A model generated the notes under the pieces. That model had not been told where the DNA came from. It ran no database searches and saw nothing but the letters and a program-made list of their open reading frames with translations. 64,000 nucleotides of DNA from Paenibacillus oryzisoli (GTDB taxonomy: Bacteria > Bacillota > Bacilli > Paenibacillales > NBRC-103111): NCBI RefSeq assembly GCF_001653565.1, contig NZ_LYPB01000092.1, positions 220,140-284,139 of the forward strand, written 5' to 3'. Position 1 is the first letter of the stretch, and each line of letters starts with the position of its first letter. The position numbers and the translations under genes were made by a program. This document shows, piece after piece, positions 52,863 through 59,607 of this stretch.

Positions 52863-54392
52863 CTACAATCCAAGCTCTTTAAGGTATTGTTCCATTCGTG
52901 CTTCTACTTCTATAATTTCCTGTTTAATACTCATGATCTTCTCTTTCGCTTGCTCCATATCAACTTGCTCTTCTTCCACAAAGGTATCCACATATCGTGG
53001 AATATTTAAGTTGAAGTCATTCTCCGTAATCTCTTCTATTGTAGCTACATATGAATACTTATCTACTACTTCATATTTCTCATATGTTTCCATAATTCGT
53101 TGCAAGTCTTCTTCCAGCAACTTGTTCTGGTTCTTAGCTTTTTCATAGTTTCCTTTACCCGAAGCATCAATAAACAATAAGTCTTTACGCTTGCGATTCT
53201 TCTTGAAGACCATAATACACGCTGGAATACTTGTGCCAAAGAATAGCCCTTCTGGTAGCCCTATAACAGCATCCAAAAAATTCATTTCGATAATTTGCTG
53301 ACGAATTTTCTCTTCACTTGCCCCTCGGAATAAAACCCCATGAGGAAGAATTGTCGCCATGCGACCATTTTCGGCTAATGAATACAGCATATGTTGAACA
53401 AATGCGTAGTCACCTTTAGATGTAGGTGGTACTCCCCATTCGAACCTTCTATGCTGATCAAGGCTCGCATCCATTTTAAACTTCTCATCTGTGTTCCCTT
53501 CACCCGCAAACCCTATCGCCCATTTGTCCAAAGAAAAGGGGGGATTTGCTACAATTACCGAAAACTTCATTAACTTACCATCTTCTAAATTAAGTGGATT
53601 CGATAACGTGTCGCCCCACTCAATCTTCGCATCATCAATACCATGCAAATACATGTTCATAAGTGCCAACGAATGCGTTTGTCCATTCCGTTCTTGACCA
53701 TAGATCGCAACTTTCTTGCTTGACACTTGGTTCGCCACTTTAATAAGCAATGAACCAGATCCACATGTCGGGTCATAAATGCGATCATTTTCTATTGGCT
53801 TAACCAATCGAGCCAGCAGTTCCGACACCATCGAAGGAGTAAAAAATTCCCCACCTTTTTTACCAGCATCCGAAGCAAACCGTTCGATCATAAACTGATA
53901 GGCATCACCAATGACATCTTCACTACCTACAACCGAAGGTTTCAGAGTGAGCTTATTGAAGTCTTCCAGCAATGCACGGAGCATCGCATTTCTTTCTTTT
54001 GCCTTACCCAGTGTAGCTTCACTGTTAAAGTCGATATTTCGGAAAACGCCTCGCAGTTTCCCTGTGTTCTCGTTCTCCAATCGCTCCAATACTTTATTGA
54101 TGATTTCACCAATTTCAGAATCAGTCCGTTTGCTATATAAATAATCAAATGTAGAAAGCTCATCTAATACAAAACGCTCCCTGGATAACGCACGTTCAAT
54201 TCGTTGCTGATCTCCATCGTATCGTATTGTATATTCCTCTACATGCTCTTTATATGCATCACTCAAATACTTGATAAACAACATTGTGAGGATGTAATCC
54301 TTATATGTACTGGAATCGATTTTCCCTCTGAATGTATCAGCGGCCTGCCATAAAACAGCATTTATTTGTTGTGATGTAACATTTTCATTCAT
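52863..54392 (-). CDS. hsdM: Type I restriction-modification methyltransferase subunit M
   Basis: N6-adenine methyltransferase. 509 residues; N-terminal HsdM domain, SAM motif IYDPTCGSGSLLIKV, catalytic motif VIVANPPFSLDKW, and a long C-terminal helix (EEEQVDMEQAKEKIMSIKQEIIEVEARMEQYL) that pairs with the S subunit. AGGAGG precedes the ATG. First gene of hsdM-hsdS-hsdR-peptidase. Confidence 0.96.
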   Translation of the reverse strand: MNENVTSQQINAVLWQAADTFRGKIDSSTYKDYILTMLFIKYLSDAYKEHVEEYTIRYDGDQQRIERALSRERFVLDELSTFDYLYSKRTDSEIGEIINKVLERLENENTGKLRGVFRNIDFNSEATLGKAKERNAMLRALLEDFNKLTLKPSVVGSEDVIGDAYQFMIERFASDAGKKGGEFFTPSMVSELLARLVKPIENDRIYDPTCGSGSLLIKVANQVSSKKVAIYGQERNGQTHSLALMNMYLHGIDDAKIEWGDTLSNPLNLEDGKLMKFSVIVANPPFSLDKWAIGFAGEGNTDEKFKMDASLDQHRRFEWGVPPTSKGDYAFVQHMLYSLAENGRMATILPHGVLFRGASEEKIRQQIIEMNFLDAVIGLPEGLFFGTSIPACIMVFKKNRKRKDLLFIDASGKGNYEKAKNQNKLLEEDLQRIMETYEKYEVVDKYSYVATIEEITENDFNLNIPRYVDTFVEEEQVDMEQAKEKIMSIKQEIIEVEARMEQYLKELGL

Positions 54393-54539
54393 TATTGTTC
54401 CTCCTGGATAGTCTCATAAGTTTTCTATGTCGTATTAATTAATCTAATCAGTATACAGCACAATTTAAGTTTTGAAAAAGAGAATAAAATAACAAATAAT
54501 TCATTTTAGACATAAACAATTTTGGAAGGGGGTACTTTT

Positions 54540-54632
54540 CTGCAAGAAGATACCTCGAAAGAATTATTAAAGGAGGATACTGAGAAGGGGGACTTGATTT
54601 TTATTCCAAAAATAGGGATGATAGTTGAGTGA
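54540..54632 (+). CDS. Possible 30-residue peptide upstream of the 136-residue gene
   Basis: A CTG seven bases after GGAAGGGGG opens QEDTSKELLKEDTEKGDLIF and ends in TGA at 54632. The charged composition and the SD are the only support; it may be a leader peptide or chance. Confidence 0.25.
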   Translation: MQEDTSKELLKEDTEKGDLIFIPKIGMIVE

Positions 54633-54659
54633 AATGACAAAATGAATGGGGGATATTCG

Positions 54660-55070
54660 ATGGCTACGTTCGGATATGGCGAAAAAGAAGAAGAAATGTA
54701 CCTGAAAGCATTAGAATTAGCAGAACAAGGAAATGCGACATTATTATTTCACTTTGAAAAAAACAAAACGGTTTTGTACAAAATCCTAACATCGCACAAG
54801 CTTAAAATTAACATGAATGATGTAACCGTGGAGAAACTTGAAGAATTCAAAAATCATGTAGAGGAAAACGGTGAGGTTTCACTATATTGTATTGATGAAG
54901 TAAATCTATCCTTTGAAGAGATCAAAGCAGTAATTGAGCGGAATAAAAAGCAAAGGGAAATTACGGATGTTGTATTTGATCGGTTAGATAAGGAAAAGAA
55001 AAGTTCTGTAAAAGGGCTTTGTACAAGGCTAGGCATAAAGTTACACTATTTTGGAGACATTTGGGATTAA
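54660..55070 (+). CDS. Cargo protein, function unknown
   Basis: 136 residues from an ATG seven bases after GGGGG; an earlier in-frame ATG (54642) lies upstream of that site. Charged, helical, no signal or membrane segment. It has three repeating alpha/beta-like stretches (ALELAEQGNATLLFHFEKNK; VTVEKLEEFKNHVEENGEVSLYCI; EEIKAVIERNKKQREITDVVF). Not recognised. Divergent from hsdM and followed by its own terminator. Confidence 0.6.
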   Translation: MATFGYGEKEEEMYLKALELAEQGNATLLFHFEKNKTVLYKILTSHKLKINMNDVTVEKLEEFKNHVEENGEVSLYCIDEVNLSFEEIKAVIERNKKQREITDVVFDRLDKEKKSSVKGLCTRLGIKLHYFGDIWD

Positions 55071-55384
55071 TATTCACTGTTCAAACAAGAAAATTGATTT
55101 CATCAAAAAATAAAATTTATACTAAATACTAAAGACATGGTGTGAAGTAAACAAGCCCCATGTCTTTTTGTTATAACAACAATAACCACTGGAACAATCT
55201 AACCCTTATTCCTCTCCCTTTATTTCCAAAAAAAATCACTTCGAACTTGCAATTGGTTATCGAAAAGATTGATCAAGCAAAACGCCCTGTGATTTTATCA
55301 AGTGGTAACATTCGTTCCGCCCAAATAAGGCGATTAATCGAAATAACATTTTCGTGCAATAATAAATAAAATCTAGTCTTGATA
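55071..55384. other. Intergenic region with a possible decayed FlhA-like frame
   Basis: After the terminator (55131-55170) the plus-strand frame 55200-55369 encodes VIEKIDQAKRPVILSSGN then IRSAQIRRLIE, which resembles the C-terminal PVLLxSPxIR segment of FlhA. There is no start site and no further homology. Otherwise nothing. Confidence 0.25.
55131..55170 (+). terminator. Terminator after the 136-residue gene
   Basis: AAAGACATGG and CCATGTCTTTTTG enclose a 17-base loop. Confidence 0.7.
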
Positions 55385-56176
55385 CTAGAGGACACCAAGT
55401 ACCCATCCTTCAAGTGCAATTTGTTTTTTTTCAGTTGCATCTAAGGTTTTTAACAATAGGTACTGAGCGAGTGTATTATTGTTATCTCTTTCTTGTAACC
55501 AACACGCAATAACCAAAGCATCTCTAGCATGTTCGGTCAAATTAACGGTTAAAGACTCGAATCTTTTGTGAAAAATTGCAGGATAAACTTCTGCAATTAC
55601 AACATTTTTTTCTTCACTAATTTCATATCCATCAAATGGCCAAAAGTGTATTTTCGAATCGCAATTTTTTCGTAGTTCTGCAATCCAGGGAATTCCTGCG
55701 TGAGTCGAATATGAAACATTACCTTGTCCTACTCTTTTTTCAGAAATATCTAAAACATGTTTTGCAGATGAATTGTATTTCTCGATCAATCTAAATTTAT
55801 TTTCAATTAAATTATCATAGTCTGGATTAATTTTGTTTTTACATGTATCAACTGAATTAAATCTTGTGTTCCAAAGATTTTCAAAGTGAGTCAGAAACTG
55901 ACCCCAAGTAGTTAAGTTGTTTTTGGGGGATTCAAAGTACTCCTTCGGAAACGAAAAACCGTGATCAATTCCTATGATAGTTTTTACATTTTCTTTCGTA
56001 ATATTTTCTACATAATGGTATACATCTTCCCTAGACCACATAATTCTTTTCCCATCACTTTGTTTGCGAATGGGTTGATTTGATCCCACTGCCTCATACA
56101 CTTGAATCCCAGATAGCTTTTTATTTGGCAAATCTGCCCCAGAATAATCTATTCCGACATATCTTTGAGAAATCAT
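55385..56176 (-). CDS. DUF429-like predicted nuclease-fold protein, cargo
   Basis: 263 residues from an ATG behind TGGAGG (the frame opens 14 codons earlier). The opening RYVGIDYSGADL, the strand TIIGIDHGFSFP about 70 residues on, and the C-terminal helix LTEHARDALVIACWLQERD supply acidic residues at the positions of RNase H-like DUF429 proteins, and it ends IALEGWVLGVL in the way those proteins do. Cytoplasmic. The gene is alone on its strand. Function is unknown; RNase H fold is an inference. Confidence 0.6.
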   Translation of the reverse strand: MISQRYVGIDYSGADLPNKKLSGIQVYEAVGSNQPIRKQSDGKRIMWSREDVYHYVENITKENVKTIIGIDHGFSFPKEYFESPKNNLTTWGQFLTHFENLWNTRFNSVDTCKNKINPDYDNLIENKFRLIEKYNSSAKHVLDISEKRVGQGNVSYSTHAGIPWIAELRKNCDSKIHFWPFDGYEISEEKNVVIAEVYPAIFHKRFESLTVNLTEHARDALVIACWLQERDNNNTLAQYLLLKTLDATEKKQIALEGWVLGVL

Positions 56177-56350
56177 TTTATTCCTCCATTGAACATGATT
56201 TTCTCCCTCTGCTAGCACATGTAAGTTCGATAGTTATTAAATCATTTTCAATCATTTTGTTTTTCCAAACAATTACACTAGAGTACTCGATAGTTGATGA
56301 AATTAACAATAAAATTTAACAGAGCAAAAATTAAGTAAGGGAATCGAGAC

Positions 56351-56390
56351 AAAAAAAAGATCTATGGAATGCTTTTCCACAGATCTTTTT
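56351..56390. terminator. Terminator after the 271-residue cargo gene
   Basis: AAAAAAGATCT and AGATCTTTTT with an inner TGGAA/TTCCA stem. Located 135 bp past the minus-strand stop at 56525 and usable in either direction. Confidence 0.7.
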
Positions 56391-56524
56391 CACCGATGCT
56401 TTCGGATTTGTCTCTATCATATCATTGGTATTATTTTTTGTAAATAGTTGGCATTTATTATTTTCGAGCAAAGAAAGTTAGAACGTATATATCCCAAAAA
56501 TTCAAAATAAATTGAAGAGCGTTC

Positions 56525-57340
56525 TCACAAATTAAAATTTAATATCTTGCTTCGTCTTTTAGAAAGATATTCAAAAATTTTATTCTCTCTGCTTTTTTCA
56601 ATAAGAGTAAACCTAACAAAAATATCTTGAATTTTTCGAAAGTTATCAATCTCTCTTTTATTAATTAGTCCTTTTGCTAAAAATCTATCCAATTCTGAAA
56701 TTTCAACTTTGCAACACTTAATTAATAAATCATGTAAATCACTTTTGAATATTCTTAGCGTATCGTATTCCAACTTCGATTGTAAGCAAAACACTCCTAG
56801 CTCCCAATGAATTTTGGTTTCCACACTAAATGATTGCGATATGGCCGCAATGCTTTTTAATTTCTTCCACTCAGCCAAAAGAATATGATATTTCCCATTA
56901 AGTTTTTTCCACCATAACAAGAAAAATTCCAAACTACAATCTTTAGAATCCTGAACTACAGTAGTTAAAACCACATCTACTGATTTACTCTGATTGTTAG
57001 GGAAGTAGCGAATTGTTTTGCGATCATTTAATACAAATGGGGTTAGTAATATTTTTTGATCTGGAGTTAACAGTTTCTCATCAATTTTACTAACATGCGG
57101 TAGAATACCCAGATCATAAAGCAATTCCTGTAGTTCCTCTTTATTCCACTCATATTTGTACACCCTCGTGTATTTTGCTACGATTCCCAAACTTTTCCAC
57201 TCATATCGACTAAACTCTAATTCCTTATCATCTAAAGATTTTTTAATAAAATCTTTTACTAAAGTCAACTCCTTTTCAATTGTTTTCATTTCAAGATACT
57301 TTCCGTCTATTATGAATGTTTTCATTAATTCAATACTCAA
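56525..57340 (-). CDS. Cargo protein divergent from the RHH regulator, function unknown
   Basis: 271 residues if started at a TTG eight bases after CGGAGGG; the frame is open up to 57523 but upstream starts (for example MEMNEG at 57382) lack a site and would run into the operator region. All-helical, Lys/Leu-rich, no membrane segment. It has conserved-looking blocks KSVDVVLTTVVQDSKDCSLEFFLLWWKKLN-like in the middle, which I do not recognise. It shares its promoter region with the RHH gene, so the regulator probably controls it. Confidence 0.55.
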   Translation of the reverse strand: MSIELMKTFIIDGKYLEMKTIEKELTLVKDFIKKSLDDKELEFSRYEWKSLGIVAKYTRVYKYEWNKEELQELLYDLGILPHVSKIDEKLLTPDQKILLTPFVLNDRKTIRYFPNNQSKSVDVVLTTVVQDSKDCSLEFFLLWWKKLNGKYHILLAEWKKLKSIAAISQSFSVETKIHWELGVFCLQSKLEYDTLRIFKSDLHDLLIKCCKVEISELDRFLAKGLINKREIDNFRKIQDIFVRFTLIEKSRENKIFEYLSKRRSKILNFNL

Positions 57341-57383
57341 TTTGAACACCCTCCGAGTCGATATACCTTCATTCATTTCCATA

Positions 57384-57435
57384 TAACACAAAATGTATTC
57401 ATAAATTAACACAATTTGTGTTATATTATTAACAC
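57384..57435. promoter_or_regulatory. Operator array: three TAACAC half-sites at exact 23-bp spacing
   Basis: TAACAC occurs at 57384, 57407 and 57430. The middle copy is one arm of a 17-bp palindrome (TAACACAA, T, TTGTGTTA; 57407-57423). The array lies between the divergent 271-residue gene and the RHH gene. Regular half-sites two helical turns apart are what a cooperative RHH dimer would bind. Confidence 0.6.
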
Positions 57436-57442
57436 TATGAAT

Positions 57443-57466
57443 ACCTCTATACTGTAGTATAGAGGT
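57443..57466 (+). promoter_or_regulatory. Perfect inverted repeat covering the RHH ribosome site
   Basis: ACCTCTATACT and AGTATAGAGGT flank GT. The right arm contains AGAGGT, the SD of the RHH gene, so the hairpin in mRNA would hide it. It could also be a second operator. Confidence 0.6.
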
Positions 57467-57473
57467 GATATTA

Positions 57474-57680
57474 TTGAGTAACGACGACTTTATCATTACT
57501 CCTAAAGAAGATAAATCAGTCACAATTTCAATTCGGATTGAAAAAACGATGCAAGGGCAATTTGATCAATTGGCCAAGAAAAGTAACCGTTCACGGAATG
57601 AACTTATTAATCTTGCTCTTGAATATGCACTAAAGAATGCTAAATTTATAAAATCAGCTAATGACAAAAACATTAAATAG
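57474..57680 (+). CDS. Ribbon-helix-helix (CopG/Arc-like) regulator
   Basis: 68 residues from a TTG six bases after AGAGGTG; a GTG at 57465 is the alternative. The core SVTISIRIEKTMQGQFDQLA followed by KKSNRSRNELINLALEYALK has the strand-helix-helix pattern with the polar RSRNELI turn of RHH proteins. Such proteins bind DNA as dimers through the paired strands. Divergent from a cargo gene and upstream of the tns genes; palindromic and direct-repeat operators lie in front. It ends in a strong terminator, so it is a separate unit from tns. It might repress itself, the divergent gene or the transposition genes. Confidence 0.8.
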   Translation: MSNDDFIITPKEDKSVTISIRIEKTMQGQFDQLAKKSNRSRNELINLALEYALKNAKFIKSANDKNIK

Positions 57681-57699
57681 CATTGCTGAGAAAAATGAT

Positions 57700-57746
57700 A
57701 AAAATGCGTAGACCTCTCTAATTAAAGATGAGGTCTACGCATTTTT
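57700..57746 (+). terminator. Terminator after the RHH gene
   Basis: AAAAATGCGTAGACCTC and GAGGTCTACGCATTTTT form a perfect 17-bp stem. Confidence 0.92.
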
Positions 57747-57847
57747 GTGATCATTTATGAACACAAAGCGATATCATTATGTATTCATTTTATGTTTTTT
57801 GGAAATGCTTCCATTTAGATAAACACCGAATACATGGAGGGAGATCA

Positions 57848-58186
57848 ATGTCTGGAAAAAATCAAAAAGAGCAACTATTCTCTGAGATCGTTCTAGTAAC
57901 AAATCAAGGAATACCTCTAAACGGAACTTATTATTCCTGTGGATATGCAATACAAAAGGAATGGTTCATCAAAGGAAAATTTAAACTTTTGGTATATTAT
58001 TCTCCAGCAAACCTTAAAGAGATCTATATCCCAATAAATGAAGAATATTTAATTAATGCATACGCTTTAAATCCTCCACCAATTTTAGATCAAGCAGAAT
58101 TAATCAAATATCAACAACGCTTGCAACAATTCAAAGAATTATTGAAAAGAAAAAAGAGGCACCGCATAAATTTTTCTACTTATTAG
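57848..58186 (+). CDS. Small protein at the head of the tns operon, resembles the TnsB C-terminal beta-barrel
   Basis: 112 residues; ATG behind GGAGGGAG. It is not a known family to me. The middle KGKFKLLVYYSPANLKEIYI and the following PINEEYLINAYA mirror the Mu-transposase C-terminal beta-barrel pattern (V-x-Y-x-P-x-N...I-Y-I), seen in this element's own transposase as IPVRYDPYNIGIGYAYVNKRW. The C-terminal 40 residues are a basic helix (QRLQQFKELLKRKKRHR). It is 12 bp upstream of tniQ on the same strand, so it is expected to work in transposition or its control. The likeness is by eye. Confidence 0.6.
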   Translation: MSGKNQKEQLFSEIVLVTNQGIPLNGTYYSCGYAIQKEWFIKGKFKLLVYYSPANLKEIYIPINEEYLINAYALNPPPILDQAELIKYQQRLQQFKELLKRKKRHRINFSTY

Positions 58187-58198
58187 GAAGGGATAAAC

Positions 58199-59515
58199 AT
58201 GGAGAATCAACAAGAACTATCTCCTATCAAAAGTAATGTTAGCGTACTTTACCGACTTGAACCTATAGGAATAAACACTGGACAGTGCGAAGGACTGACT
58301 GGGTATTTAACTCGCTTGGCTCAAGAACATCAGGTATTACCGCATACTCTGATTAAACATGTTGTAGCACCGTTATTGGGCAAAAAATACCTTTTACAAG
58401 ATCTGAACCGAGGGGGAAGCAGATTTTTTGAACGTTCAATATCAATTAATGGTGTAGGAGAATTCAGTCAGGAGATTGTTGAAGCACTTCATGATTTAAC
58501 AACATTTGCTTCACTCGAACAACTAACATTATTACCATGGAAAAAGGTTATCGTGAACAAGTATCTACTTAACCAATCAAAAGCTTGGTGTTCATTTTGT
58601 TTTGAATATTGGAAAACCTCTAATAAACCGTTATATGAACCGCTTATTTGGTCTTTTAGAGATATGGCGGTTTGTCCGATACATAACATACTTTTAGACA
58701 ATAAATGTCCTAATCCGCAATGCGGGAATAGAGTACCGTTCTTAAAACGGAATTCAATAATTGGATATTGCCCTTTTTGTTTAACCTGGTTAGGCATTCA
58801 CGGAACAAATCAGAAGATCAATGTGTGCTGGGAAAAACTACTGTGGGTTTCAAATTCACTATACAAATTGGTTGAAACAAACCACTATATAACACATAAA
58901 CAATTATCTGAACAAAATTTGCAAAAGAGCTTTCTTAGATTACTTAGCACAACTGGTTACAACATGAACCAACTTGCTAAAGAGCTTACTTTACATAAGT
59001 CAAATGTGTGGCAATATTGTAATGGTACTTTTATTCCTCCACTTCACACGATATTAATGATCTGTTTTCATTTCAACATATCATTAGTCGATTTTTTAAC
59101 AGATACAGAGTTCTCCCCCACTTTTCGTGACGTTCCAGTCATTCATTATGCCAATAAATTAAGAAATCAAAAAATCAAAATTGAAGAAATAAAAACTAAA
59201 ATAAAATTACTACAAAAAGTTTCCCCTCCACTTTCATTACAGGAATTATCCCGAAGGTTAGGATATACAACCAAAACATTGAAAAAAAACTTCCCAGATT
59301 TAACTTCCCAAATAAAGCATCAGCACAGTTCTTTCAAAAGTATTTATGCAAAACAAAAAACCGAGAATACATGCCAAGACTTAAGAAACACAATACAAGA
59401 TTTACTCAATCAAGGCATTTATCCAAGTAGAAAACGAGTTGAAGATCACTTAAAACGCCCTGGTATCTTACAGAAGCCAATCTACAAAAGCATCTGGAGA
59501 GAATTGAGAAAATGA
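58199..59515 (+). CDS. TniQ-family target selector, TnsD-like
   Basis: 438 residues. The N-terminus (VLYRLEPIGINTGQCEGLTGYLTRLAQEH) is typical TniQ. Zinc-finger ligands are seen as C131/C134 (WCSFC), C159 and H162 (CPIH), C170/C175 (CPNPQC) and C191/C194 (CPFC). After the zinc region an XRE-like helix-turn-helix (MNQLAKELTLHKSNVWQYCN) and a second one near residue 355 (LSLQELSRRLGYTTKTLKKNF) follow, in the place where TnsD carries its DNA-binding part. Known: TnsD-type proteins bind a fixed chromosomal site and recruit TnsC. I infer that this one recognises comEC. GGAAGGG precedes the ATG. Confidence 0.88.
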   Translation: MENQQELSPIKSNVSVLYRLEPIGINTGQCEGLTGYLTRLAQEHQVLPHTLIKHVVAPLLGKKYLLQDLNRGGSRFFERSISINGVGEFSQEIVEALHDLTTFASLEQLTLLPWKKVIVNKYLLNQSKAWCSFCFEYWKTSNKPLYEPLIWSFRDMAVCPIHNILLDNKCPNPQCGNRVPFLKRNSIIGYCPFCLTWLGIHGTNQKINVCWEKLLWVSNSLYKLVETNHYITHKQLSEQNLQKSFLRLLSTTGYNMNQLAKELTLHKSNVWQYCNGTFIPPLHTILMICFHFNISLVDFLTDTEFSPTFRDVPVIHYANKLRNQKIKIEEIKTKIKLLQKVSPPLSLQELSRRLGYTTKTLKKNFPDLTSQIKHQHSSFKSIYAKQKTENTCQDLRNTIQDLLNQGIYPSRKRVEDHLKRPGILQKPIYKSIWRELRK

Positions 59516-59607
59516 TAAAATATATCAAAATTCAAATGTTATGTAGGTATAATTTCCCATACATTAGGGCAATCATATCCTAAATGAAAACGTGAGGTGA
59601 TAGATTC

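Noticed and set aside
56525..57680. Toxin-antitoxin pair (RHH antitoxin with the 271-residue protein)
   Set aside because: Genes are divergent, not an operon, and the larger protein is too long and unlike known toxins; shared regulation is still possible.
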